Assembly: GCA_023554245.1 (NCBI GenBank)
Contig: JAMJQL010000107.1
Span: forward strand, 1 to 64,000
From: Gemmatimonadota bacterium
GTDB lineage: Bacteria > Gemmatimonadota > Gemmatimonadetes > Palauibacterales > Palauibacteraceae
Length of the DNA: 64,000 nucleotides
Direction of reading: 5' to 3'
Positions 8,753 to 18,084 of this stretch are shown piece after piece. The position numbers and the translations under genes were made by a program. The notes under the pieces were generated by a model, which saw only the letters and a program-made list of their open reading frames with translations, had not been told where the DNA came from and made no database searches. Every line of letters starts with the position of its first letter. The first letter of the stretch is position 1.

Positions 8753-10029
8753 TCGATATCCGGTATCTTCGGACCGATCCGGATGCGGCGCTCGCCGCGC
8801 TGGAGCGACGCGCCGATGCCGAAATCGAATCACTTGTGGACCGCGCTATCGAGGCCGATCGACGACGGCGGGAACTGCTCGGCGAGGTTGAAGCGCTCAA
8901 GCAGCGACGAAACGAGACCTCCCGGGAGATCGGGGAGCGAAAGCAGCGCGGCGAGCCGGCCGACGAGCTGATGACCGCCATGAAGTCGGTCGCGGAGCGA
9001 ATTCGGGGCTTCGACGGCGAGTTGTCGCTGGTTGAAGAGGAACTGCAGGCGACCCTGCTGCAGATTCCGAATTTTCCCGACCCGAGGGTCCCGGCCGGCG
9101 GTGAAGGGGAGTTCGAGATCGTCGCCGAGTGGGGGACTCCCAGGCCGGCCGTCGAGTCGGACGAGCCGCACTGGGAGATCGGCTCGAGCCTCGGCCTGCT
9201 CGACCTGGAGCGGGGTGCCAAGATCGCTGGCTCGGGCTTCCCGGTGCTCACCGGGGCGGGCGCGAGGCTCAACCGCGCCCTGATCCAGTTCATGCTGGAT
9301 CTTCATACCACCGAGTTCGGCTACCTCGAGGTCGCGCCGCCGTTTGTGGTCAACAGGGAGAGCCTTCAGGGCACGGGCCAACTGCCGAAATTCGAGGACG
9401 ATCAGTACCGGACCGTTCCCGACGATCTGTTTCTCGTTCCCACGGCCGAGGTTCCGCTCACCAACCTGCACCGGGACGAGATCCTCGACGGCCTCGATCT
9501 TCCGCTGGCCTACGTCGCCTATACGCCGTGCTTCAGACGCGAGGCGGGCGCGGCGGGGCGCGATACGCGCGGTCTGCTGCGCGTTCACCAGTTCGACAAG
9601 GTGGAGCTCGTTCGATTCACGCACCCCGACGACTCGAGCGACCAACTCGAACTTCTGACCCGGCACGCCGAGACGGTGCTGGAACGCCTCGAGCTGCCGT
9701 ACCGGAGGATTCTCCTGCCAGCCGGGGACCTGGGATTCGCCAACGCGATCACGTACGATCTCGAGGTCTGGTCCCCCGGAGTGGAACGGTGGCTGGAAGT
9801 CTCCAGCTGTTCTTCGTATACGGATTTCCAGGCCCGTCGTGCCGGGATTCGGTTCCGGGATCAGGATTCCGGCAAGCCGCAGTTCGTCCACACGCTTAAC
9901 GGGTCGGGAGTCGCGCTGGCGAGGACCCTGGTCGCCCTGCTCGAGAGTCGCCGTGAAGCCGACGGCTCGGTCTCGATTCCCGATGCGCTCCGACCCTACG
10001 CGGGATTCGATCGGCTCAGCGTGTCGTGA
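8749..10029 (+). CDS. serS: Seryl-tRNA synthetase
   Basis: Class II enzyme that charges tRNA-Ser (and tRNA-Sec where present). The 426-residue protein has the long antiparallel coiled-coil tRNA arm at residues 25-100, motif 2 (PCFRREAGAAGRDTRGLLR) and motif 3 (LNGSGVALARTLVALLE). The GTG start at 8749 overlaps the lipoprotein stop and gives the typical N-terminus (VIDIRYLRTDPD). The gene is coupled at both ends, its own stop overlapping the histidine kinase start as GTGA. This is the only serS in the window. Confidence 0.97.
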   Translation: MIDIRYLRTDPDAALAALERRADAEIESLVDRAIEADRRRRELLGEVEALKQRRNETSREIGERKQRGEPADELMTAMKSVAERIRGFDGELSLVEEELQATLLQIPNFPDPRVPAGGEGEFEIVAEWGTPRPAVESDEPHWEIGSSLGLLDLERGAKIAGSGFPVLTGAGARLNRALIQFMLDLHTTEFGYLEVAPPFVVNRESLQGTGQLPKFEDDQYRTVPDDLFLVPTAEVPLTNLHRDEILDGLDLPLAYVAYTPCFRREAGAAGRDTRGLLRVHQFDKVELVRFTHPDDSSDQLELLTRHAETVLERLELPYRRILLPAGDLGFANAITYDLEVWSPGVERWLEVSSCSSYTDFQARRAGIRFRDQDSGKPQFVHTLNGSGVALARTLVALLESRREADGSVSIPDALRPYAGFDRLSVS

Positions 10030-11240
10030 TCGGAGGCATTCCGTCAGGCCGACGCGCCGTTCCCGTCGCCATCTTTCTGTTGTTCGTGGCTGTGCTCGTC
10101 TCCTACCTCGTATACACATCTCAGATTGCCGAGGAACTCCGGCAGGACGCGGCCGTGTTCAGCCGCATCTATTTCCAGACGGTCCAGGCGGCGGCATCTC
10201 CGGAGGGTTTCACCCCGGAAGGAGAATTCGCCCTCCTGAGGCAGCTTTATGCACTGGGCATTCCAGTGGTCCAGACGGATCTCGAGGGCGAACCGACCCT
10301 GATGGTGAACCTCCCGTTCGAGGCCGACCTCGAGAATCCGGCAGACCGGGCGCGAGTGCGGACGTACGTCGAGCGACTGGACGAGGAGAACCCGCCGCTG
10401 GTCGATGGAGAGGCGGGATTCGTCGTACACTACGGCGAGCCGGCATTCCTTCGCCGACTTCGCTGGATACCCTGGTTGCAGGCCATTCTTCTCCTGGCCG
10501 TGGTTGGTATCGGCGCCTGGATCGTGCGAACGTCCAACCTCGCGGAACGCGAACGGATCTGGTCCGGAATGGCGCGTGAGTCTGCGCACCAGATGGGTAC
10601 GCCGCTCAGCTCCCTCGTAGGCTGGCTCGAGTTGCTGGAAGCGGACGACCTGGGTGCGAGTGGCAGTATCGACGTCGGCGATGCAGCGGTGGACATCCAT
10701 GAAGAGATGCGACACGACCTGCTGCGTCTCGAGAAAGTGTCCCGTCGATTCGAGGCGATCGGGCGCACACCCGAGTTGCGTCCGGTGGACGTGACCGAGC
10801 TCCTGAGGAACCTCTCCCGATACTTCGAGGCCCGGCTTCCCACTCTCGGCGGCCGGATTCGACTCGAGACGGACCTTCCCGAGATGTCGCCGGTCGTTCA
10901 GGGCAATGAAACGCTGCTCGAGTGGGCGTTCGAAAACCTGGTCAAGAATGCGCTCGACTCGCTGGCGGGGCGCGAGGGTACGATCCGGATCTCCCACGGA
11001 GGCGTCCAGAACGGCAGGGCCGTGTACCGGGTCGAGGACGATGGAGAAGGGGTGCCCGAGCACCTGCGAGCCTCGCTCTTCGACGTGGGAGTGACCACGA
11101 AGCAGGGCGGCTGGGGCGTCGGTCTGTCTCTTGCCCGCCGGATCATCGTCGAGGTTCACGGTGGGGCGCTGCGTCTGGAAGAATCCGAGGAGGGCGCCGT
11201 CTTCTCCCTCGAGCTGCCGCTGATCGAGGACTCGCGGTGA
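10026..11240 (+). CDS. Orphan sensor histidine kinase
   Basis: Membrane histidine kinase of 404 residues: a transmembrane segment at about residues 11-31, an extracytoplasmic sensor of roughly 120 residues, a second segment at about 148-168, then a dimerisation and phosphotransfer domain directly, with no evident HAMP domain. The H-box is AHQMGTPLSS with His188. The ATPase domain has an N-box (FENLVKNALDSL) and G-boxes (VEDDGEGVP and GGWGVGLSLARRI). The residue after the phospho-acceptor His is Gln, not the usual Glu or Asp. No response regulator gene is nearby; the neighbours, coupled by GTGA overlaps on both sides, are serS and a UvrD-type helicase. The signal is unknown. Confidence 0.9.
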   Translation: MIGGIPSGRRAVPVAIFLLFVAVLVSYLVYTSQIAEELRQDAAVFSRIYFQTVQAAASPEGFTPEGEFALLRQLYALGIPVVQTDLEGEPTLMVNLPFEADLENPADRARVRTYVERLDEENPPLVDGEAGFVVHYGEPAFLRRLRWIPWLQAILLLAVVGIGAWIVRTSNLAERERIWSGMARESAHQMGTPLSSLVGWLELLEADDLGASGSIDVGDAAVDIHEEMRHDLLRLEKVSRRFEAIGRTPELRPVDVTELLRNLSRYFEARLPTLGGRIRLETDLPEMSPVVQGNETLLEWAFENLVKNALDSLAGREGTIRISHGGVQNGRAVYRVEDDGEGVPEHLRASLFDVGVTTKQGGWGVGLSLARRIIVEVHGGALRLEESEEGAVFSLELPLIEDSR

Positions 11241-13504
11241 CGCTCGCCCTGAATCCCGAGCAGAGGGAAGCGGTCGAGCATGGGGAAGGTCCGCTGCTCG
11301 TTCTCGCCGGAGCAGGCTCGGGAAAGACCCGGGTTCTGACGGCGCGGGTGGCCCGCCTCGTATCGGACCTCGGCATCCCGCCCGGGCGGATTCTCGCCGT
11401 AACCTTCACCAACAAGGCCGCGGGCGTGATGCGGGACCGAATCACGGAGCAGCTCGGGGAAGATCCCCGGGGACTCTGGGTCGGGACCTTTCACTCGATC
11501 TGCGCTCGCATGCTTCGACGCGAGGGAGACCGCCTGCCCCGTGGCTCGCGCTTCACGATCTATGATGAGGACGATTCGCGGCGTGCTCTGAAGCGAGCGA
11601 TGGAAGAGGCGGATCTGGATCCGGCCCGCTGGGCGCCGAACGCGCTGCGTGCGCGAATATCGGATGCCAAGAACGCCCTGGTCGGTCCCGGACAGTATAC
11701 CGAGCAGGCGTTCGACCTGATGTCGCGCGCCGTGGCGAAAGTATACCCGGCGTACGAGAAAATTCTCACGCGCTCCAACGCTTACGACTTCGATGATCTG
11801 CTGGTCCACACGGTACGTCTCCTGGAAGACCATACCGATATCGGCGAGCGTTACGCCGAGAAGTTCGTGCACGTGCTGGTCGACGAGTACCAGGACACGA
11901 ATCATGCCCAATACCGGATCGTGAAGCGCCTGGGGGAGGGACACCGAAACGTCTGCGTGGTCGGAGACGACGATCAGTCGATCTACGGTTGGAGGGGGGC
12001 GGACGTCAGGAACATCCTCGACTTCGAGCGGGACTTCGGCGGAGCCGCCGTCGTCCGTCTGGAGGAGAATTACCGGTCCACGCCCGCGATTCTCGAGGTC
12101 GCCAACGCGGTCATCTCGAACAATCGGTCCCGCAAGGAGAAGCGTCTGCGCACCGCTCGGCCGGCCGGAGAGCCCGTGAGCGTGATGCGGTTCGCCGACG
12201 AGCGCGCGGAAGCTGCGTGGGTCGTGGGCGAGCTGGAGCGGGGCAGCGGCGGATTCCGCCCGGATGAGGCCGCGATCCTGTACCGGACGAACGCGCAGTC
12301 GCGCCCCTTCGAGGACGCACTTCGCCGGGCGCGATTGCCCTACCGCATCGTCGGCGGCGTCCGGTTCTACGAGCGACGCGAGATCAAGGATGTCTTCGCA
12401 TACCTCCAGCTCGTGGTGAATCCGGCGGACGAGGCGGCGTTCGCCAGGGCGGTCTCGTGGCCGCGACGCGGTGTCGGCTCGGTGACACTGGAGAAGCTCC
12501 GGCAAGCGGCGTCGGAAAGAGAGACAGGTCTGCTCGCCGCAGCCGAGGTCGCGACCGAGCTCCCGGGAATGCCCCGCGCAGGAGCAGCCGCACTGCAGGA
12601 CTTCGCTGCGGGGATCTCGGCACTCGGCGAGCTCGCCGCCGAAGCGGACTGCGAAGAGGTGATTCGTGAATGCATCCGCAGTTTCGGGCTGGTACAGGCG
12701 CTCGAACCCGAAGACGATGGAGCCGATCGGATCGCCAACCTCACGGAATTGCTGGCAGCGGCCTCGGCATTCGATCCCGCTGAGGTGCTGGACGGTGCCG
12801 AGGGAGCGACCGATCTCGAGCTCTACCTGCAGGCCGCAGCTCTCAGGGCGGACATCGACGAATACAACGAAACGGCGCCTGGCGTCACTCTGATGACTCT
12901 GCACAATGCCAAGGGTCTCGAGTTTCCCGTCGTGTACCTGGTCGGTCTCGAGGACGGCCTGTTCCCGCTTTCAAGGGCGATGGAGAGCGAGGAAGAGCTG
13001 GAGGAGGAGCGGAGGCTGTTCTACGTCGGAGTCACGCGCGCCGAGGACCGGCTGATGATCACGCACGCACAGAGCCGGTGGCGCTACGGTAACGAACAGA
13101 GGGCTGCGCCTTCGCAATTCCTGTCGGAGCTGCCGGACGGGCCGGTGCAGCGGCACTGGTCCGCGGCGAGCGGCTCCACTGGCCGTCGGTCGAGACGTGC
13201 CCGCAGTTCTCCCGATCGGTTGCCCGCCTTCGATCCCGACCTCTCGACGGGCGAGTGGAGCTGGCGTCGACCTCGGCCCGGCCCGGCGAAGGAGACGGTC
13301 ACCCCGGGGGTGCGTTACGACTACAGCGATTCACAGGTGGAGCTGCGCCTGGAGCCCGGCGTGCAAGTCGTGCACCCAGAGTTCGGCGAAGGGGAGATCG
13401 TCTCGGTGAGCGGTCGGGGAAGCGGCGTGAAGGCCGAGATCGACTTCGGGGATGCAGGCGTCAGAAAGGTCATGGTGGCGCATGCGGGCCTGCGCCCCTC
13501 CTAG
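11237..13504 (+). CDS. pcrA: ATP-dependent DNA helicase, UvrD/PcrA family
   Basis: Superfamily 1A 3'-5' helicase acting in nucleotide excision repair, replication restart and removal of RecA filaments. The 755-residue product has motif I GAGSGKT with Lys30, FTNKAAGVM, the Walker B block VDEYQDTN, GDDDQSIYGWRGA, and the late motifs TLHNAKGLEFPVVYLVG and VGVTRAEDRL. The last 60 residues (VVHPEFGEGEIVSV and following) form the Tudor-like C-terminal domain that binds RNA polymerase in PcrA and UvrD. The GTG start overlaps the kinase stop. The choice of PcrA versus UvrD naming is a convention. Confidence 0.95.
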   Translation: MTLALNPEQREAVEHGEGPLLVLAGAGSGKTRVLTARVARLVSDLGIPPGRILAVTFTNKAAGVMRDRITEQLGEDPRGLWVGTFHSICARMLRREGDRLPRGSRFTIYDEDDSRRALKRAMEEADLDPARWAPNALRARISDAKNALVGPGQYTEQAFDLMSRAVAKVYPAYEKILTRSNAYDFDDLLVHTVRLLEDHTDIGERYAEKFVHVLVDEYQDTNHAQYRIVKRLGEGHRNVCVVGDDDQSIYGWRGADVRNILDFERDFGGAAVVRLEENYRSTPAILEVANAVISNNRSRKEKRLRTARPAGEPVSVMRFADERAEAAWVVGELERGSGGFRPDEAAILYRTNAQSRPFEDALRRARLPYRIVGGVRFYERREIKDVFAYLQLVVNPADEAAFARAVSWPRRGVGSVTLEKLRQAASERETGLLAAAEVATELPGMPRAGAAALQDFAAGISALGELAAEADCEEVIRECIRSFGLVQALEPEDDGADRIANLTELLAAASAFDPAEVLDGAEGATDLELYLQAAALRADIDEYNETAPGVTLMTLHNAKGLEFPVVYLVGLEDGLFPLSRAMESEEELEEERRLFYVGVTRAEDRLMITHAQSRWRYGNEQRAAPSQFLSELPDGPVQRHWSAASGSTGRRSRRARSSPDRLPAFDPDLSTGEWSWRRPRPGPAKETVTPGVRYDYSDSQVELRLEPGVQVVHPEFGEGEIVSVSGRGSGVKAEIDFGDAGVRKVMVAHAGLRPS

Positions 13505-13543
13505 GTCGAACGGGCAGCCCCGGATTCAACAGAGGAGAATCGG

Positions 13544-15211
13544 GTGAATGGGAAGATGGCCGCGGTTTCTCTTGGACTCGTCGTGCTGTTCGGCGCCTGC
13601 GACGTGAGTCGGCCGGTCGAGCCGGATCGGATCTTCGTGGGCGGTACGATCTGGACGGCAGATGACCCGCTGCCGATCGAGGCTGCGGTGGCGGTCCACG
13701 GGGACACGATACTCGCCGTCGGCAGCGAGTCGGAGATCCGTGGACTGGCAGGCACATCCACCGAGGTCGTGGAGCTCGAGGGCCGTTTCCTGATGCCGGG
13801 CTTCATCGATACTCACACCCATTTTCTCGAAGGGGGTTTCCGGCTCGCCTCGGTGAACTTGCGGGAGGCAGGGACTCCCGAGGAGTTCGCCCGCATTCTC
13901 GCGGAGTTCGCACGCACAGTGCCGGCCGGCACCTGGATCCTCGGCGGGGACTGGGACCACGAGTTGTGGGGCGGGTCGCTGCCCGACCGCCGCTGGATCG
14001 ATGAAGCGACTCCGGAGCATCCGGTGTTCGTAACCCGACTCGACTGGCACATGGCACTCGCCAACTCGCTCGCCCTGGACCTGGCGGGAATCGGGCCCGC
14101 GACCCCCGATCCGGCCGGAGGCGAGATCGTCCGGGACGACGACGGCCGGCTCACGGGCGTGCTGAAGGACGAGGCGATGCCACTCGTGTATGCCGTCGTG
14201 CCCGAGCCGTCGGACGTCCGCCGGGATTCCGCTCTGGCGGCGGCGCTGCGACACGCGGCCGCACTGGGCGTCACCGGCGTACACGACATGGGCGGCTGGA
14301 AGGGCCTCGAAACCTACCGGCGCGCCCGGCAGGGAGGCGATCTGACCCTCCGGGTCAGGGCGTTCGTTCCGCTCTCGACGGTCGACCGTCTGGCCGAATT
14401 CGTGGCAGCAGGCGACGGGACCGGCGATGAATGGCTCAGCTGGGGCGGTCTCAAGGGATTCGTGGATGGTTCGCTGGGCTCATCGACCGCCCTCTTCTAC
14501 GAGCCGTATCTCGACACGCCCGAGACCCGGGGGTTGCTGGTCACCCCGCTCGCCGAGCTCGAGGCAGCGGTGCGTCGTGCGGACAGCGCGGGCCTGCAGG
14601 TCGCGATACACGCCATCGGCGACCGGGCGAATTCCGAGCTGCTCGATCTGTACGCCCGGGTATTCGCAGAGGCTCCCGACCGGGACCGGAGGTATCGGAT
14701 AGAGCACGCACAGCATCTCCGGCCTGAGGATTTCGACAGGTTCGCCGAGCTCGGGGTGATTCCCGCCATGCAGCCCTACCACGCGATCGACGACGGCAGA
14801 TGGGCCGAGCGAAAGATCGGTGCGGAACGGTCTGCGTCGACTTATGCGTTCAACTCGCTGGTCGAGGCGGGCGCACGTCCCGCCTTCGGATCGGACTGGA
14901 CAGTCGGGCCCCTGAATCCGTTGCTCGGAGTGTATGCCGCCGTGACGCGAAGCACGCTGGACGGCCAGCACCCGGAAGGCTGGATTCCCGCCCAGAAGTT
15001 GTCGGTGACGGAGGCCCTCACCGCTTACACCCGGGACGCGGCGCGCGCCGGATTCGTCGAGGGGCGCGTCGGGCGGATCGCCGCGGGGATGCTGGCCGAC
15101 CTCGTGATTCTCGACCGCAGCCCGTTCGACGTGGAGCCCTCTGAACTCGAGAACCTGCAAGTGGAGATGACCGTGGTAGGGGGCCGGACGGTATTCGAGC
15201 GGGGGAACTGA
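13544..15211 (+). CDS. Lipoprotein amidohydrolase (amidohydrolase family 3, YtcJ-like)
   Basis: Metal-dependent hydrolase of the amidohydrolase-3 group, with an N-terminal lipobox LFGAC (Cys19) that would place it outside the cytoplasmic membrane. The metal-site elements are visible: PGFIDTHTHFLEGG near residues 84-97, HAIGDRAN, IEHAQHL and FGSDWTVGPLNPL. Length is 555 residues, usual for the family. The GTG start at 13544 follows an AGAGGAG ribosome site; an internal ATG four codons later is possible. The substrate is unknown, since the family includes N-acyl amino acid and cyclic amide hydrolases. It lies 39 bases after pcrA and ends 9 bases before a convergent gene. Confidence 0.85.
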   Translation: MNGKMAAVSLGLVVLFGACDVSRPVEPDRIFVGGTIWTADDPLPIEAAVAVHGDTILAVGSESEIRGLAGTSTEVVELEGRFLMPGFIDTHTHFLEGGFRLASVNLREAGTPEEFARILAEFARTVPAGTWILGGDWDHELWGGSLPDRRWIDEATPEHPVFVTRLDWHMALANSLALDLAGIGPATPDPAGGEIVRDDDGRLTGVLKDEAMPLVYAVVPEPSDVRRDSALAAALRHAAALGVTGVHDMGGWKGLETYRRARQGGDLTLRVRAFVPLSTVDRLAEFVAAGDGTGDEWLSWGGLKGFVDGSLGSSTALFYEPYLDTPETRGLLVTPLAELEAAVRRADSAGLQVAIHAIGDRANSELLDLYARVFAEAPDRDRRYRIEHAQHLRPEDFDRFAELGVIPAMQPYHAIDDGRWAERKIGAERSASTYAFNSLVEAGARPAFGSDWTVGPLNPLLGVYAAVTRSTLDGQHPEGWIPAQKLSVTEALTAYTRDAARAGFVEGRVGRIAAGMLADLVILDRSPFDVEPSELENLQVEMTVVGGRTVFERGN

Positions 15212-15220
15212 GTACCCGGG

Positions 15221-16294
15221 TCAGCCGCCCTCGCTGCCGGCTTCCGCTCTGAGCATCGCCGGATCGAGCACCGCATCGAGGACGGTGCTCGGTGGCGGCT
15301 TGACGGTGGCCGACAGCGCCTTCTCGACCGTGCGTGCGGCTTCGTTCGAGGTATCGCCCCGCAGATCCCAGTAGCGGGTGGCCCCCTGCGGGAGGGGGAA
15401 GTGGTTGTCTGCGGTGTGCTCGATCGCGTCCAGGCTCCTCCAGCCCTCGGCCATCAGCACGCGGCGCCTGATCTTCTTGGCCTCCGTGAGCGCCTGATCT
15501 CCAATCGGGTCGTGCGTCGCGGCACGCGAATCTTCATCGTTCACGAGAAAGTCGGCTACCAGTTCGAAGCTGTGACGCAGGTAACGCGCGACCGTGGTGG
15601 GATCCAGGTCCCAGCGCGAGTTGTCCACCACCGTATCCATGATCGCCTGCCAGCTCTCGTTCCCGTTGATCCGAATCATCCCGTGGAAGATCCTCCGGTT
15701 CGTGCTGAAGCTGAACAGGGTGCTCGACAGCACGCGCCGGAAGAGGGCATCCGTATCCGAGTTGTCGTGCCGTGTGACGATCCAGCGGGCGAGCTGCGAG
15801 TGCTCGATTCCCACGTCGGTGTCCATCCGGTGTTCCCAGTACGAATGGCCGAGCCCGCGAGTGGAGGAGGTCGTCAGCAGCATCCGCGGAACGTAAGAAT
15901 TGTGAGCGAGCACATCGGCAGACAGGTGGCAGAGGTATCCGAGCATCGCCGCCTGCAGTTTCTCGTCATCGCCGGCGGCTCGGTGGATCTCACGCGCCAC
16001 GTCCCAGTTGTGACAGTGTCTGCCGATCTGCGCGTATTTCTTCGCGAGCGAGATGTCGGCCGCCATGTTGCCGTAGAGGAAGTCCAGCGGATACTGAGCG
16101 ATGACGCCGGCAATGTGAGCCGGAAAGAGGTTCAGGGACCGGAGTGCCTCGAGTCCGATCTGGACGTGCGTAGCCGGTCCCCACGCGAAGGCCGCTTCGG
16201 GGAGAAGAAGCAGCAGCGCCGCTGCCACGAGCGGGACCGCCGCAAAGGACGGATGGAGGTCGACGAGCTTCGTCAGCTTCCGCCCAGGAGCCAT
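15221..16294 (-). CDS. Secreted zinc-dependent phospholipase C-like protein
   Basis: A 357-residue protein resembling the zinc-dependent phospholipase C / S1-P1 fold. A signal sequence ends near AFA-WGPATH at residues 36-42, so the mature protein would begin with Trp, the N-terminal zinc ligand typical of this family. Likely metal ligands follow in HCHNWD and LCHLSADVLAHN, then HSYWEH. It is the last gene of a leftward cluster and its start lies 22 bases inside the upstream gene. The predicted location is the periplasm or outside the cell. The fold is fairly clear; lipid versus nucleic-acid substrate is not. The C-terminal 100 residues are not recognisable. Confidence 0.75.
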   Translation of the reverse strand: MAPGRKLTKLVDLHPSFAAVPLVAAALLLLLPEAAFAWGPATHVQIGLEALRSLNLFPAHIAGVIAQYPLDFLYGNMAADISLAKKYAQIGRHCHNWDVAREIHRAAGDDEKLQAAMLGYLCHLSADVLAHNSYVPRMLLTTSSTRGLGHSYWEHRMDTDVGIEHSQLARWIVTRHDNSDTDALFRRVLSSTLFSFSTNRRIFHGMIRINGNESWQAIMDTVVDNSRWDLDPTTVARYLRHSFELVADFLVNDEDSRAATHDPIGDQALTEAKKIRRRVLMAEGWRSLDAIEHTADNHFPLPQGATRYWDLRGDTSNEAARTVEKALSATVKPPPSTVLDAVLDPAMLRAEAGSEGG

Positions 16295-16749
16295 CTGTCC
16301 TTCCTTCGCCGCTTCCGCTTTCGCTTCCTCCTGCGGCGATCACGTCCGCCAAACCCGTCTCGCACGGCGTTCAGGATTCCGGCGGTCGAGACAAAGGTCT
16401 GTTCGGCTTCCTCGAGGGCGACCGTTACGAGGGCGTTGGCTTCCGAAACGCGATCTTCGGCGACCCCGAGCAGGCGATCGACCGAGTCGGTAACGTGATC
16501 CACCGTCTCGTCGAGACGCTCCACCCCCGACATCGCGGCGTTGCTGATCTTGGCGATGTCCTGGGCCGCGACATCCAGATGCTCCATGATCGGGAGCAGG
16601 CGGTTCGTGAACGCGTCGCCGATCCGCTCGAGGCTGGCAAAGGCCTTGAGGACTTTCGGTACGATGAAGATCAACGAGACGATCAGCCCCGCTCCGAACA
16701 GAATCCAGAGGATGAGCGAAGCGTGGACGAGGAAGTCGAAAAAGGACAC
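16273..16749 (-). CDS. Small membrane-anchored coiled-coil protein (DUF948-like)
   Basis: A 158-residue protein with one N-terminal membrane segment (about residues 8-32), a long amphipathic helix rich in Val, Asp and Ala (about 40-125), and a strikingly basic tail, RDRRRRKRKRKRRRKDR. The layout resembles DUF948-type proteins, small membrane proteins with a methyl-accepting-like coiled coil. The basic tail could contact nucleic acid or lipid head groups. It overlaps the phospholipase-like gene by 22 bases and follows the antiporter gene by about 70. Function is unknown. Confidence 0.6.
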   Translation of the reverse strand: MSFFDFLVHASLILWILFGAGLIVSLIFIVPKVLKAFASLERIGDAFTNRLLPIMEHLDVAAQDIAKISNAAMSGVERLDETVDHVTDSVDRLLGVAEDRVSEANALVTVALEEAEQTFVSTAGILNAVRDGFGGRDRRRRKRKRKRRRKDRWLLGGS

Positions 16750-16818
16750 GGGATGGCTCCTGTCGGCGGTGAACCACCGTCTGCTATGGGTGCAAGATAG
16801 AGATCCGTACGACCGGGC

Positions 16819-18084
16819 TCAACCGGACCTGCCTGTCGCCGCAACTCGTCGACCGGAGGAATCCGCCATCGGCTTCGAGATCTCTCCCGCCCGATCCAGA
16901 GTCCGGCGCAGGATCACGGGTCCCGCCACTTCGAAGATGATGATTCCCATGATCACCGCGTCGAAGATCGTCTGGACGGCCGTCGCACCCGGGAATTCCG
17001 ATCCGAGCACGAGCAGGGCCGACATGGCGATGGCGATCGATACGCCTCCCTGCGAGAGCAATGTCGCGCCGAACGGAACATCGGTCGATTCGGATGGGAG
17101 AACCGGACGAGCGAGCTCGCCCCCCAGCAGCTTGCCGAACGCACGAAGCAGGACGTAAGCGAAGACGAGCGGTACCACCTGCCAGGATCGGAAGCTGAGC
17201 AGAGCTCCCGCAACCACGAGGAAAAGCACGTGCACAGGCTTCTCCCAGATCGTGAGCGCGGAATATACGCGCTTGCGAAGGGGCGAGAGGTTCGCGATGA
17301 ACACTCCCGTCAGCCAGGCGGAGAACAGAGCGGACGACGCCAGCGACAGGCTCGTGCCCGCCAGTATGAGGGCGAGAGCCAGCAGGAAGAGCACGAACTC
17401 CTCGGCGGGCGGCTTCTCGCGTGAGAGTGAAAGGAACAGCCAGCCGAACAGGAGCGCCAGGAGCGCCGGTGCCAGAATCCAGCGGAGAGGACCGATGTCC
17501 AGCAGCGGCGCGGCCACGCCGGGGTGGGCGATCGCGTAGACCGCCGCCAGCATTGCGATCCCGACGGAGCCGTCGAGGCTGGTAACCAGGCTTGCGAGGC
17601 GACTGATCGGTCCGCCGACCCGTGCAGATCCGAACACGACGGCCGTACCCGTCGGGCTGGAGACGCAGCCGGCGGCCGCGGCTGCGCAGGCGGCGGCGAG
17701 CGAACCCGTGTCATCGTGGCCGGTCCGGAGCAGGATCGCCACCAGGCCCCCGGCCAACAGCGTCCAGGTCACCAGAGCCTGGCCGAGAACCAGGCCGTGC
17801 TCGCCACGCCTGAAATTCCGCAGGACGGTTCGATCGAATTGGAGTCCGAACAGAAGTCCGATCCAGCCGAGGCCCAGCGCGATGAATGGCGCCAGCGAAT
17901 GCGTAACGCTCTCGGTGATCAGCCCTGCCACGTGCGGACCGAGCAGGAATCCGACCAGCACGAAGTGCGAGCCGGAACTTACGAAGAGCCGGAACCCCAG
18001 AGACGCCCGCCGACTCCGGAATCCGAATCTGGCCCCGAGCAGGCTGACGAGTACGAGTGCGAGAACGGTGAGGAGTAGCCTCAC
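16819..18084 (-). CDS. Cation:proton antiporter, CPA2-like
   Basis: Integral membrane protein of 421 residues with about 11-12 hydrophobic segments, resembling the sodium/hydrogen exchanger (CPA2, KefB/NapA-like) core but with no C-terminal nucleotide-binding (TrkA-N) domain. Recognisable elements are LVGFLLGPHVAGL, FGLQFD and an Asp in the middle of a membrane helix (SLDGSVGIA), where the antiporter core usually has its acidic residues. The GTG start overlaps the PII-like gene stop (GTGA). The two upstream genes encode a PII-like and a PTS-IIA domain protein, both typical regulators, suggesting metabolic control of transport. The ion transported is unknown. Confidence 0.75.
   Translation of the reverse strand: MRLLLTVLALVLVSLLGARFGFRSRRASLGFRLFVSSGSHFVLVGFLLGPHVAGLITESVTHSLAPFIALGLGWIGLLFGLQFDRTVLRNFRRGEHGLVLGQALVTWTLLAGGLVAILLRTGHDDTGSLAAACAAAAAGCVSSPTGTAVVFGSARVGGPISRLASLVTSLDGSVGIAMLAAVYAIAHPGVAAPLLDIGPLRWILAPALLALLFGWLFLSLSREKPPAEEFVLFLLALALILAGTSLSLASSALFSAWLTGVFIANLSPLRKRVYSALTIWEKPVHVLFLVVAGALLSFRSWQVVPLVFAYVLLRAFGKLLGGELARPVLPSESTDVPFGATLLSQGGVSIAIAMSALLVLGSEFPGATAVQTIFDAVIMGIIIFEVAGPVILRRTLDRAGEISKPMADSSGRRVAATGRSG

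Noticed and set aside
11156-12904. A 582-codon open frame on the minus strand opposite pcrA
   Set aside because: Shadow of the helicase gene; no motif and no promoter.
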